Assembly: GCF_900113415.1 (NCBI RefSeq)
Contig: NZ_FOPH01000003.1
Span: 124,001-188,000, forward strand
Length of the DNA stretch: 64,000 nucleotides
Direction of reading: 5' to 3'
DNA from: Oribacterium sp. WCC10
GTDB taxonomy: Bacteria > Bacillota > Clostridia > Lachnospirales > Lachnospiraceae
Numbering within the stretch: position 1 is the stretch's first letter; every line of letters starts with the position of its first letter. A program made the translations under genes and the position numbers. Shown piece after piece: positions 7,281 to 16,810 of the stretch. The notes under the pieces are model-generated. The model was not told the DNA's origin and did not search any database. It worked only from the letters and a program-made list of their open reading frames with translations.

Positions 7281-8912
7281 TCAAGGCTTGTATACCTCTT
7301 CCCCGTCCACAATGGTTGCTATGAGATTTGCCTGTGCAACCTTTTCAATATCGTCATGGAGGAAGTCGCAATCATAAACAGTCATATTGGCGATCTTGCC
7401 GAACTCGATGGAGCCCAGACGATGCTCCTGGTGCCAGGCGTACGCGACATTTATGGTCAGGGCACGCAGGGACTGTTCACGTGTGATCGCTTCCTTGACA
7501 TTGAGCGGTAACGTTTCTATACCCAATGTCTTTGGCGCATTACGGGTTTCAGCCATGTAAATACTGTTTCTGATACTGAAGGACGGTGAAACAGGATAGT
7601 CCGAATGGAACACGGTACATGCGCCCGCATCAAAGAAGGACTTGATCGGGTATGAGTTTTCTGCCAGTTCCTTACCGACGTAAGATTCCTCAATCTCATA
7701 GAAGCCCGGAATTTTCGCAGTCCACAGCGGAGGAACTGCCGGAATGGAGCGGGTTTGGCCCATGCGGCGGATATCCTCGTCCGTGACAAAGTGTAGATGT
7801 GCCAGAATGTTGCGCTGATCCATATCACCGGTAATTTTTTTCGCGTCCTCGATGCAGCCCAGCATGAAATGGGTCGCGCCGCCGCCCTCGGAGTGAACGT
7901 GTACCGAAAGTCCCTCGGCATCTGCCGCTGTGATCAGCTCTACCATCTTGTCATGATCATTGAAGCGTTCATTGCCGTGGTAGCCCGGCTGATCGGCGTA
8001 ATCCTGGTTCTGCCAGCCTGTGTGCGCTTCGGTCACACCATCTAAGAACGTCTTTACACCGACTACATGGAAGTATTCACCGCTGTATTTTGCGCGGGTC
8101 GCGGCGATGCGGGCGACCTCCGCCTTCGGATCTTCCGGATTGTCCGGACACATAAGATACGCATAGGTACGCAGCTTAAGCTTGCCCTCCTGCTCCAGCT
8201 CATAGAAAGCCTGAACAGCTATCTCATTGGTAACCTCCGTACCGGCATCGGCCACTGCTGTATAGCCGTTTGCAAGTGCCATATCCTGCCATGCAAGCAG
8301 ATAGTCCTTGGCATTCTTGAGTGTAGTCGGGAGCTTGGGATACACTTCAAACACAGGTGCTTCACAGATGTAGCCGTCTGGTTCCCCATTTTCATCCACG
8401 TGAACCAGATCGTAGCCCATTTTCTTTGCATAAGCCGCATCAATGCCCGCCCATTCCATCGCCTTTGTATTGAGCAGCATGGAGTGACCGCCGCCGGTCT
8501 GCATAAGCAGCGGCTTATCGCTGCAGATCTCGTCTAGATACGCTTTGGAAACATATTCGTCATTTTCGATCCACCCTGCTGCCAGATAGAACTCGCGCTG
8601 CGGATTCTTTTTTATGAAATCACTGATGATCTCACGGTATTTGTCGTAGTCAGTTGGGATAACCTTGGCTAGATTAGCCTGCCCGATCGCGCGGTCGCCT
8701 GCCAGGTAACAGTGGCAGTGGGATTCCAAAAAACCGGGATAGATGAAGTTCTCACCGTAATCCAACACCTGGGCATCTGCACCGGCAAGCTTTTTTACTT
8801 CCTCCGCATCACCGATGTAGGCGAACACGCCGTCCTTAACAAGTGCCGCTTTTGCAGTAGGCCTCTTTTCATCCATGGTGATGATGTTGCCGAGAACAAT
8901 TGTCTGTTTCAT
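7281..8912 (-). CDS. YtcJ-like amidohydrolase (amidohydrolase family 3)
   Basis: The 543-residue protein has the metallo-dependent hydrolase fold. His65 and His67 (HCHC), Lys287 in VKTFLDG, HVH at 338-340, His372 in AHLH and Asp438 in HSDYPV line up with the usual metal and catalytic ligands. The small beta-sandwich is formed by the N-terminal ~55 residues and a C-terminal strand. I place the start at MKQTIV because AGGAGG lies 8 bases upstream; a Met 21 bases further up would put the ribosome site inside the gene. Members of this family hydrolyse cyclic amides or N-acyl compounds, but most have no known substrate. It shares only moderate similarity with the two other copies in the array. Confidence 0.88.
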   Translation of the reverse strand: MKQTIVLGNIITMDEKRPTAKAALVKDGVFAYIGDAEEVKKLAGADAQVLDYGENFIYPGFLESHCHCYLAGDRAIGQANLAKVIPTDYDKYREIISDFIKKNPQREFYLAAGWIENDEYVSKAYLDEICSDKPLLMQTGGGHSMLLNTKAMEWAGIDAAYAKKMGYDLVHVDENGEPDGYICEAPVFEVYPKLPTTLKNAKDYLLAWQDMALANGYTAVADAGTEVTNEIAVQAFYELEQEGKLKLRTYAYLMCPDNPEDPKAEVARIAATRAKYSGEYFHVVGVKTFLDGVTEAHTGWQNQDYADQPGYHGNERFNDHDKMVELITAADAEGLSVHVHSEGGGATHFMLGCIEDAKKITGDMDQRNILAHLHFVTDEDIRRMGQTRSIPAVPPLWTAKIPGFYEIEESYVGKELAENSYPIKSFFDAGACTVFHSDYPVSPSFSIRNSIYMAETRNAPKTLGIETLPLNVKEAITREQSLRALTINVAYAWHQEHRLGSIEFGKIANMTVYDCDFLHDDIEKVAQANLIATIVDGEEVYKP

Positions 8913-8985
8913 CTGTAAAACCTCCTGTCTCATTATTTTATATTTATCGGGAAACGAATTTATTTAATCCGTTTCCTGTAATTAT

Positions 8986-9159
8986 TCACACCTGATCCTC
9001 TTTGCCTGACACAAAGCAGGCTACCAGTCCGTAAATGATCGTTGGGCTGATCCATATTTCCGTAAGTAAATAGTCGGTATATTCATTGATAGGACTGATA
9101 TAAATCACGTAATTGTAAAGTCCGGCAATTGCCATATCAATAATAAAGAGCAGCTGCAG
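8986..9159 (-). pseudogene. Tail of a broken membrane-protein gene
   Basis: On the minus strand 57 codons read LQLLFIIDMAIAGLYNYVIY, then a loop, then WISPTIIYGLVACFVSGKED and a stop. Two membrane segments are evident. In-frame stops and apparent frame changes occur just upstream (9160-9230), so the gene is decayed. The W-x-x-P-xI-xxx-LV pattern vaguely recalls the fourth membrane segment of the protein at 9557-11527, which would make it a relic of a similar protein, but this is weak. Confidence 0.45.
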
Positions 9160-9239
9160 TAATAACTATATCAATGATCTGCGGTAAGCACCGACAGCAG
9201 GAAAAGCCCCAGATTATTTGCCAGACTGTCGTTTACATA

Positions 9240-9510
9240 GGGTTGCATGACTTAGGGAATAGTTGAGCTGTTCCCTCACGCCCTATGGAGTCAGCGGCTT
9301 TTTCATGAAACCACATGCTCCGGTGATCCATACATCAAGGGCATATCCAATATAAGAAGTCAGAAACACCACATTGGTTCGGGGATTGATCTCAAGCAGT
9401 GTGCGGCACAGCTCCAGTCCATTCGTCTTTCCCATCTCTATATCTAGGAAAGCCAAGGCGATCCGATTTGTTTTCGCGTATTCAACGGCCTCAGAGGGCC
9501 GGGTGGTCAT
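9240..9510 (-). pseudogene. Response-regulator receiver domain, broken
   Basis: The frame starting at 9510 reads TRPSEAVEYAKTNRIALAFL, then DIEMGKTNGLELCRTL and VVFLTSYIGYALDVW, ending KKPLTP. This is the middle and end of a CheY-like receiver with the phospho-acceptor Asp in FLDIEM and the Lys in KKPLTP, typical of LytTR-type regulators. The N-terminal ~30 residues with the acidic pair are missing. At 9283-9285 a TAG stands where homologues have Glu; the reading continues in frame as GVREQLNYSLSHA before losing similarity, so a nonsense change is likely. A GAGGAGA ribosome-like site precedes the Met, so a short peptide could still be made. Confidence 0.6.
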
Positions 9511-9556
9511 ATCGTATTTCTCCTCTATAGTTAAGGAGATAAGAAGAAAGTCCGCG

Positions 9557-11527
9557 TCATTTCAACATATAGTCCAACAATCCTTTGACCTCTGTTATTC
9601 TGTCTTCAATCGTATCGCACGCTAATTTCCCGTCTTCAACGATAAGTGCCTGTGGAAACGCCTCCCAGTCGAGACCATCGAAGCCCGAAATCTCGTTGCG
9701 ATAAAGCTGCAGGGCATCTCCGCTGACAAATTTCAGCAACAAAGCCCGGAGCATCTCGGACAGATCCGCGTTCATTACGCTGCCATACATCTGTAGTGCT
9801 TCACTGTTCCCGAGCAATGTTGCTAGAACGTCTGCGGTACCCGAACCCAGATTCTCGATCAGTGCCTTTTCGTCCCAGTACATCAGATGCACCTTGTTTC
9901 CACCCTGCGACAGCTTTGCCGCAACACGATAAATACCCAACGCAGTCCATTGCCCGTACAGCTCTGATTTCGCCTCAAGCTCGGATGAAGTCAATGTCTG
10001 AGCCTTAATATACGCCCGCATCGCCTCGGCGACGGAACCGTCTATATCGCCCTGAAGGTCGTCCACAGCCGCCTTTACCGCGTCCTTGTAGTTCTTACTG
10101 CCGACGGAGGATCGGATCACCTGCATTCCCCCGCCGGTAATGCCGACGATAAACTCGATACCCGAAGCGGCTCCGTTTCGATATGCCTCATACACCTGCT
10201 TAGGGATCAGTTTTCCGTCACAGGTCGGTGTGCACATGCTCATCCAAAGCCTTTGCACAGCGTCTTTTAGAGCTTCCGTATCCAGGTGCAAAAGCTCCGC
10301 CATCGTCGAAGTGTTTGTTTCTTTCAACAATGCTTTTGCCAGGGCTCTGGAGGCATCCGGCGTATCACAGGCAGACTCCGGGCTGCCGTCGAACACGAAG
10401 GCCCTCCGGAACAGACCCCTCGCCTGCTCGCTGGCGGCCAGCAGGCAGATGCAGGTCGCGCCGGACTCGAAGCCCAGCACCGTGATCCGCTCGGGATCAC
10501 CCCCGAAGGCTCCGATGTTTTCCCTGATCCACTTCAGTGCCGCGATTTGATCCAGCAGCCCGAGGTTCAGGGTGTCCGGGCAGGCCTCCCCGCCGGGAAC
10601 CTCAGAAAAATCAATGAACCCGAAGATACCGAGGCGATAATTAAAACTGACAAGCACTACATCCTGATTCGCATTTACATAATCCTCACCGTACAGCAGC
10701 GGATCGACCGAGCCGCCGTAGGTAAAATCTCCGTGGTGGAACAGCACAAGCACCGGCTTTTTCGCTTCCGTCTTTTCGTCCCCGGTGGCTATATTCAGGT
10801 ACAGGCAGTCCTCGCTCTGCCGGTGATGCCTTATGATCGAGCCCTTATGCTCCACCTGTATGGCCGAGGCGCCGAAGCTCTTGGCCTCAAACACCGTCTC
10901 CGACGCAGGGAGCGGCTCGGGTGCCTTCCATCTCAGTTCGCCTACCGGAGACTTTGCGTAGGGAATCCCCCAAAAGATTCGTGTCTCCTTGTACTTCTTC
11001 CCGACGTAGATGCCGTTTCGCGTCCTGACCGCACACTCGACATCATATTCACCGTGAACAGCCCGGTTCCGCTGATTCACTTCCTCGATGTCCCTGTCCG
11101 TCACGTCGAACACATAGCCCTCGCTTCCGTCCCCGTAAAGCTTGCAAATCTTTCTGACACGATATCCACGTATGCACAGATTCACCAAAAAGCCGACAAT
11201 GGGAAGACCCACAACCCACGCAAACTCTTCCTCCAGGTCTTCTATCAGGGACGTGCCCAGCAAATGCCTCGAAACAAACTCGGCGATCAGGAAAATAAGC
11301 AGGATCGCCACATAAGTGAATACCCGGTTGACCGTTTTTTGCTGGACGGTCTTGCTGAAAACGATCCTGCTGATGAGCTCCTCCAGCGTAATTCCGAGGG
11401 CAAAGCAGACCGCTATGCACGCAGGCTGCGTCCAGCCCAGATACATCGGAATCGTATAGCCAAAGCCATAGCCCAGCGCCGAGATGAAAGCCACCATAAA
11501 ATCATCGATTGTAAATAACTTCTTCAT
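9557..11527 (-). CDS. Membrane-anchored carboxylesterase-like protein lacking the catalytic triad
   Basis: From the Met at 11527 the protein has 656 residues. Four hydrophobic segments (about 11-32, 35-55, 66-86, 103-121) are followed by a type-B carboxylesterase domain (about 160-656). The fold markers remain (WGIPYAKSPVGELRW, SEDCLYLN, NLGLLDQIAALKWIRENI, FGGDPERITV), but the nucleophile elbow is GFESG (352-356), so the usual Ser position is Glu. The oxyanion HGG is HHGD, and neither the catalytic Glu nor the GHA-xE-L His is present. It is therefore probably not an esterase; a binding or sensing role by analogy with neuroligin-like pseudoesterases is inference. The start has no strong ribosome site, lies 7 bp after the upstream stop, and may be translationally coupled. 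The gene is much richer in GC than its surroundings. Confidence 0.8.
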   Translation of the reverse strand: MKKLFTIDDFMVAFISALGYGFGYTIPMYLGWTQPACIAVCFALGITLEELISRIVFSKTVQQKTVNRVFTYVAILLIFLIAEFVSRHLLGTSLIEDLEEEFAWVVGLPIVGFLVNLCIRGYRVRKICKLYGDGSEGYVFDVTDRDIEEVNQRNRAVHGEYDVECAVRTRNGIYVGKKYKETRIFWGIPYAKSPVGELRWKAPEPLPASETVFEAKSFGASAIQVEHKGSIIRHHRQSEDCLYLNIATGDEKTEAKKPVLVLFHHGDFTYGGSVDPLLYGEDYVNANQDVVLVSFNYRLGIFGFIDFSEVPGGEACPDTLNLGLLDQIAALKWIRENIGAFGGDPERITVLGFESGATCICLLAASEQARGLFRRAFVFDGSPESACDTPDASRALAKALLKETNTSTMAELLHLDTEALKDAVQRLWMSMCTPTCDGKLIPKQVYEAYRNGAASGIEFIVGITGGGMQVIRSSVGSKNYKDAVKAAVDDLQGDIDGSVAEAMRAYIKAQTLTSSELEAKSELYGQWTALGIYRVAAKLSQGGNKVHLMYWDEKALIENLGSGTADVLATLLGNSEALQMYGSVMNADLSEMLRALLLKFVSGDALQLYRNEISGFDGLDWEAFPQALIVEDGKLACDTIEDRITEVKGLLDYMLK

Positions 11528-11534
11528 GATTTTT

Positions 11535-13184
11535 TTAAGCGTGAGTGTAGACCCACTCTCCGCCCACCATGGTTCCAAGCACGGGCGAATCCTGGATATG
11601 CTCCGAATCGCACTTGGTAATATCATCACCAAGTACCACCAAATCTGCTTCCTTCCCGACAGTAATACTGCCCAGCCTGTCATCACAAAGCATCTGATAA
11701 GCCTCATTAATGGTGGTCGCTTCGATCATCTGCTCTATCGTTACGCGCTCGCTCGCATTATGCAGTGTGTCCGGACGTCCGGGAAGCTGACGAATCACAC
11801 CTTTCTGTATGCCTGTAAGCGGATAGGCCGGATTTGTAACAGGATAATCACTGGCAGAGGTTACCGTAACTCCGGCATCAAAGAATGCCTTCATCGGAAG
11901 CTGATTTTCAGCACGTTCTTCGCCAAGAACAGCGACCATCATCTGAAAATATTCCGGCTCGAAATCAAACCAGTGGGGATCTGTAGAAGCTATAACGTTT
12001 AGTTTAGCCATACGGGGGATATCCGCCCTGTCTACCACCTGAAGATGGGTTATGGCATCCCTGTAATCGTGAGGTCCTGTCTGCTCCAATGCTTTCTCTA
12101 TGGCATCCAGAGCCATGCAGAGTGCCCCGTCTCCTATGGCATGAGCATGTACCGTAAATCCCAGCTCGTGAGATTTTTTGTATATTTTAATAAGGGTTTC
12201 TATGTCAAAGCGAAGCTGCCCATGATGCTTATGCTCGACAGACCACGGATCTGTGTAAGGCTGCTTCATATATGCTGTCGAAGGTGTCCCCGGCATCGTA
12301 CCGTCTATCTGTATCTTGATATTGCTAAGCTCGAACATGCGCCCCTTGGTCTTCTTTCTAAGCTCTGCCGCATGTTCTATCTCTGCCATCGTATCATGAC
12401 CTTCCGCCTGAAATACCTGATAAGCGGCATAGACATGCATTTTAAGCTTTCCTTCCATATCAAGCTCATGGCAGGCAAGTGCGGCATTGTCTGTAGTATC
12501 CCAGTTGATGATGGGTTCAAGGATCAGGGTCTCTCCATGAGCCAGATATTCCTCCTGATAGTGCAGGAATCCCTCCTTATACTGCTCAACCGAGAACACG
12601 GTAAGCTCCTTTAGCAGATCCATAGCACCCTCACGGAAATAACCGGTGGGATTCCCCTGATCATCCCGCGTGATTATTCCGTCACTTATATCCGGCGTGT
12701 TTTTGTCGATTCCCAGACGATCCATTGCGGCATGATTCACCCAATAAGAATGATGACCTATATCCGCAAGAACGATCGGTTTATCTGTCAAACCGTTAAG
12801 CAGATCAGCAGTGGGACCGTTTGGTCCCATATCCGGTGTGGGTATGAAGCCTGAGCCCTGAATAACATCCAGCTCGGGGCGTTCCTCAATGAACTTCTTT
12901 AACGCTTCAAGATGTTCCTGTAAGGTACCCATGGGACTTAGATGTACAAAGAAAAGTGATTCCGTTCCTCCGGGTGCGATATGACCGTGTCCCTCTCCAA
13001 ATCCAGGAAGAATGATACCTTTATCATACCGAATCTCATCCGTATCCTTGTCAATATATTCCTTAACGCCTTCTTCGTCTCCCACATAGACGAACTTTCC
13101 GTCAGAAATCGCAAGTGCCGCAGCCTTGGGCTTTTTCTTATCAACTGTGTAGATATTACCGTAAATGACCTTATTTGCCTTCAT
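11535..13184 (-). CDS. YtcJ-like amidohydrolase (amidohydrolase family 3)
   Basis: The 549-residue protein keeps all family landmarks: HGH at 66-68 after LPGFGEG, the lysine-containing strand IKIQIDGTMPG, HAHAIGDGA, THLQVVDRADI and the aspartate in SASDYPV. The ribosome site GAGGAG lies 9 bases before ATG. It is 21 bp downstream of the amidohydrolase at 13206 and 7 bp upstream of the membrane pseudo-esterase, so these three are almost certainly one transcript. There is no signal peptide. Substrate is unknown. It differs enough from its two neighbours that they probably act on different compounds or on successive steps. Confidence 0.9.
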   Translation of the reverse strand: MKANKVIYGNIYTVDKKKPKAAALAISDGKFVYVGDEEGVKEYIDKDTDEIRYDKGIILPGFGEGHGHIAPGGTESLFFVHLSPMGTLQEHLEALKKFIEERPELDVIQGSGFIPTPDMGPNGPTADLLNGLTDKPIVLADIGHHSYWVNHAAMDRLGIDKNTPDISDGIITRDDQGNPTGYFREGAMDLLKELTVFSVEQYKEGFLHYQEEYLAHGETLILEPIINWDTTDNAALACHELDMEGKLKMHVYAAYQVFQAEGHDTMAEIEHAAELRKKTKGRMFELSNIKIQIDGTMPGTPSTAYMKQPYTDPWSVEHKHHGQLRFDIETLIKIYKKSHELGFTVHAHAIGDGALCMALDAIEKALEQTGPHDYRDAITHLQVVDRADIPRMAKLNVIASTDPHWFDFEPEYFQMMVAVLGEERAENQLPMKAFFDAGVTVTSASDYPVTNPAYPLTGIQKGVIRQLPGRPDTLHNASERVTIEQMIEATTINEAYQMLCDDRLGSITVGKEADLVVLGDDITKCDSEHIQDSPVLGTMVGGEWVYTHA

Positions 13185-13205
13185 TATCTGTATCTCCTCG
13201 TATTG

Positions 13206-14876
13206 TTAATTTACTTTCTTTCCCGCAAAATACACATCCGTCGGTTTGTTATAGCTGAAGCCCTCATGCTTGGCAGTAAGCAGGTCAGTATCAAAAATAA
13301 GGAAATCAGCATCCTTACCCTTTTCAATAGAGCCCTTGCTGTCTTCTATACCAAGCTGCTTTGCTCCGTTTATCGTATATCCGAGTATCATTTCTTCTAT
13401 ACTCATTTGCTCATCGGCGGAAGGATTTGCTCTGACGGTCCAGTCTGTTTCGGCGGCTCTGGTCTTCTCGTTTATCCACCTTGTCATGCCGACCTCCATG
13501 CCAAGGTATGGACTCCAGTTGTTAAAATCACCATAGTGGATATCGTCGCTGGACCATGTAACATTGGCACCGGTCTTCCAGACCGACTTACAGCGGTACA
13601 TCTTACCCGCACGCTCCTCGCCAAGCAGCTTACACCATGTCTTATAAGGATCTCCGCCCATGTTTCCCGCATGCCACCAAGGCGTATAATTGGCGTTAAC
13701 ACCTAACTTTGCGAAACGGTCAATATCCGCGTCATCCTGAATCTCAAGATGTGCACAGGTGACTTTCACATGGTACTTATCCCCAAGCTCCTTCTTAGCC
13801 ATCTCCACACCGTCAAGTACATTACGGGATGCGCCCTCACCTACAGTGTGCAGGTGCAGGTCAAGTCCTGCCTCATTAAGCTGAATAAGAAGCTCTGCGA
13901 TCTGATCCTTATTGAAAGCAGCCGTTCCCTTGTCCCCGGTATCTTCATAAGGTGTCACAAGTGCTGCCGTTTCAATCTTTAAGGTACCGTCATTGAAAAT
14001 CTTTAAGGTATGCACCTTAAGGTGTTTCGTATTAAATTCACTGTTAAAGCTCTTAAGCTTTTTTATCGCCTCCGGCACCTGGCGGGGCTGTGTGATCACA
14101 TAGCAGCCGTCTATATAAACGGGAAGCTCTCCTTCCTCATCAAATTTTTTTAATCGTCTGTAAACCCTCTCATGAAAATCATTGCATTCCGGAATACCGG
14201 CATCAAAGACACCCACGACCCCTGCATTGACAGAAAAATCGAACCAACGCTTTAAGGCGGCATCTATCTGTTCATCTGTCAGTTTTTCCGCACCATCGAT
14301 CAGAAAGCGGGTTTCCGCAGCCGCTTCAAATATATTTCCTGTTATATGTCCATCCTTACGCACATAGTAACTAAGTCCCGGCACGGGATCGATGATATCA
14401 TCCGTAATGCCATGACGCTTAAGAAGCTTTGAATTTGCCCATATGCTGTGTGCCTCACCCTCTAAGATCATGATCTCACTGTCGGCACAGACAGCATCAA
14501 GATCTTCCTTTGTAATCTCTTCACCGTGCAGAAAAACACGCTCCAGAAGGAAATTGTAGCTCTCCTTGCCCGGATTGTTCTTAATATGATCAGCAATAAA
14601 GCCAAGGGCTTCCTTTTTGCTGTCACACACGATATACTCGCCCATATCCTTATACTCAAATCCGACGGGCATGGTAACATGGACATGGCTGTCGATGATT
14701 CCCGGCATTATGAATTTCCCGTCAAGATCCGTCACCTCGCCCTCATAATCCGAAAGACCGGCATCATTGCCGACATAAACAAATTTGCCATCCTTTACCG
14801 CAAGGGCTGTAGCCCGCAGAGTTTTCGTGTTCGATGTAAAGATTTTTGCGTTTCTTATGATTATGTCTGCCTTCAT
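13206..14876 (-). CDS. YtcJ-like amidohydrolase (amidohydrolase family 3)
   Basis: This 556-residue member has HVH at 64-66 after MPGIIDS, KIFNDGTLK, HLHTVGEGA, CAHLEIQDDADI and an SSDD segment in place of the SDYPV aspartate motif. Its C-terminal ~125 residues are the closest relative of the remnant at 6906-7277, so the two come from a recent duplication. I start it at the second in-frame Met (14876) because AAAGGAGG sits 4-5 bases upstream; the Met at 14891 would include the ribosome site. It is the first intact gene after the interrupted lipoprotein esterase. Predicted cytoplasmic metal-dependent amide hydrolase, substrate unknown. Confidence 0.9.
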   Translation of the reverse strand: MKADIIIRNAKIFTSNTKTLRATALAVKDGKFVYVGNDAGLSDYEGEVTDLDGKFIMPGIIDSHVHVTMPVGFEYKDMGEYIVCDSKKEALGFIADHIKNNPGKESYNFLLERVFLHGEEITKEDLDAVCADSEIMILEGEAHSIWANSKLLKRHGITDDIIDPVPGLSYYVRKDGHITGNIFEAAAETRFLIDGAEKLTDEQIDAALKRWFDFSVNAGVVGVFDAGIPECNDFHERVYRRLKKFDEEGELPVYIDGCYVITQPRQVPEAIKKLKSFNSEFNTKHLKVHTLKIFNDGTLKIETAALVTPYEDTGDKGTAAFNKDQIAELLIQLNEAGLDLHLHTVGEGASRNVLDGVEMAKKELGDKYHVKVTCAHLEIQDDADIDRFAKLGVNANYTPWWHAGNMGGDPYKTWCKLLGEERAGKMYRCKSVWKTGANVTWSSDDIHYGDFNNWSPYLGMEVGMTRWINEKTRAAETDWTVRANPSADEQMSIEEMILGYTINGAKQLGIEDSKGSIEKGKDADFLIFDTDLLTAKHEGFSYNKPTDVYFAGKKVN

Positions 14877-14961
14877 AGGGCCTCCTTTCATTAAGCCAAA
14901 CCTGATATTAAAAACGATGGGTTACGTATGTTGGAAATAGCCGTGTAGGCTACACGCCGCA

Positions 14962-16689
14962 TTAGCAGACTCTCTTGGATGAGCCGTTTCCAAGGCGCTC
15001 TGCCCAGGACATCATCAGGTCCTCACGCCTTCCGAATATATCCTTCTGCATGCCGATGTCATCATCGAAGACCATCGTCTGACGGTCGTCTCCAGAGAAC
15101 TTCTTCCACTCGTATTTATCGGTGGATGGGTTACCTGTCCGTGCGAAATTGGTCCACATCTCCTTTATGACATGGCGGAACTCGCAATCCTCGGCACTTA
15201 CGATCTCTCCGCTCCCCATAGGATCCGTTGATGGAGTGTCGAACAGATACGGGAGCTCGGCCGCATGCATCACGCCAAGGTAGGGCGTTGTCACCGGTTT
15301 CTTGATAAAATACATATATGTATTGCCGCCGGCGGCAGAATGCCTTATGGCTATATTTGTGTTGCCGGCGCGGAAGTTGATGTCATTACAGTATTGCTCC
15401 AGCCTGCTTAATTCGCTCTCGTTTGCCAGTGTATTCATGAACTCGTCGTACATGACCTTCTCCTGATCGTTAAGCATCGCGCGATCCCTCTTCGCAATCC
15501 AACTCAGCGTATTCGCAAAGGCTTCTTCGCCGCCCTCAAGCGGAAGGAAGTATCTGATTTCGTCCTGGTTAGACCCAATCAGCAAATCGATCTTGGACCG
15601 CTTCTCGTCTCCCCACATCTCGTACATGACCGCTCGATCTTCGGGCAGGGTGATGCCATCGAGAAGCGGGAAGTTGGCAGCTCCCAAAAGGCAGTTCCCA
15701 TCAATGGCAGCTGCTTTCAGATAGGCATCTATAATCTCCTCGGTGGTGAGTTCCATCAGTTCGTCCATGGTCTGACAACCCGTTACACTAAGGAAGCTCT
15801 GTGTTACATGAATGCCGTGTTCCATCGTGTCGCAGTAGGCGATGTTGGCGCTTTGTGCGATGCATCTCTTGAAGAGTCCCTCACTTCCTTCGATTAGCGG
15901 GAGGAATGTGACGCTTGCTGAACCTGCTGACTCGCCGAAAATCGTCACGTTGTCCGGATCTCCATTGAACCCGGATATGTTTTTCTGTATCCACCTGAGG
16001 GATTCAAGCTGGTCAAGAAGGCCAAGATTTCAAGCCTCCTTGAAGTTCTCTCCTCCAGGAACCCGCTCGAAGTTCATAAAACCTAAGAAGCCGAGGCGGT
16101 AATCAATCGATACGAACAGGATGTCTGGGCACTGTTTGGCGATGTTGGAAAGGTCGTAGAGGGGTGCCGCCTGGGATTCGGCGCAGAACCCGCCGCCGTG
16201 AATCCATACCATGACCGGCTTCTTGATATCAGCACAGTCAGTATTGTTATATATGTTAAGAACCAGGCAGTCTTCGCCGAACTCCGCCGTTCCCTCCGAA
16301 TCGTTCTTGAGTCCAATGGGAATGTGGCCGGGCTTTGTTGCATCGTACACGCCGTCATCGTCTGCGGCAGGAAGTGCCTTCTTCCAACGAAGATTTCCTA
16401 CCGGTTGAGTTGCGTAAGGGATGCCCTTCCAGATGATCAGCCCATCTGTCTCCTTGCCGACGAAGGTGCCATTGTTGCATTTGACTGCCAATGACTGATT
16501 ATCCTGATTATCTCCGCTCAAAGCGCTTGTAGTCGGGGTAGCTTCTTTCTGTGTTCTGCTCTCCTCAGAATCAGTTTCGGTCTCCGTTGCCGGAAAAGTT
16601 ATTTCGGGCACTGATAATTGAGAACTGCAGCATACCAGATTTAGTACTATAAAACCAATGCTTATCAATGCTATAAGTTTCTTTTTCAT
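14962..16689 (-). pseudogene. Lipoprotein type-B carboxylesterase interrupted by one in-frame TGA
   Basis: The 576-codon frame starts at ATG 16689 (AAAGGAG upstream) with a signal peptide ending LNLVCC, a plausible though non-standard lipobox, then an S/T/E-rich linker and the esterase domain. The N-terminal half has HGGGF and the TQPVGNLRW motif. A TGA at 16030-16032 follows NFKEA, and the same frame goes on as NLGLLDQLESLRW to the end. The nucleophile in FGESAGS, the acid in NQDEIRYF and the base in MHAAELPYLF are all preserved downstream. A single base change thus separates the two halves. Either it is a very recent nonsense mutation or the codon is read through. It would be an extracytoplasmic esterase heading the array. 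Confidence 0.85.
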
Positions 16690-16810
16690 ATATCGTCTCC
16701 TTTCCTTTTCAATTTATCGACAACTATTTATTAATAGTTAAGTTCTTGATGATGCAGACAGGGGCAAGATGTATTGCTACACCTGCCCTAAGAATTGCCA
16801 TGAATTCTGC

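Noticed and set aside
7186-8537. Several plus-strand frames of 60-156 residues
   Set aside because: All overlap the well-supported amidohydrolase gene on the other strand and have no ribosome sites or recognisable sequence.
10286-11518. Plus-strand open frame of 410 residues
   Set aside because: It lies opposite the esterase-like gene at 9557-11527, whose translation shows clear family motifs; the long antisense frame reflects the high GC of this stretch and resembles nothing.
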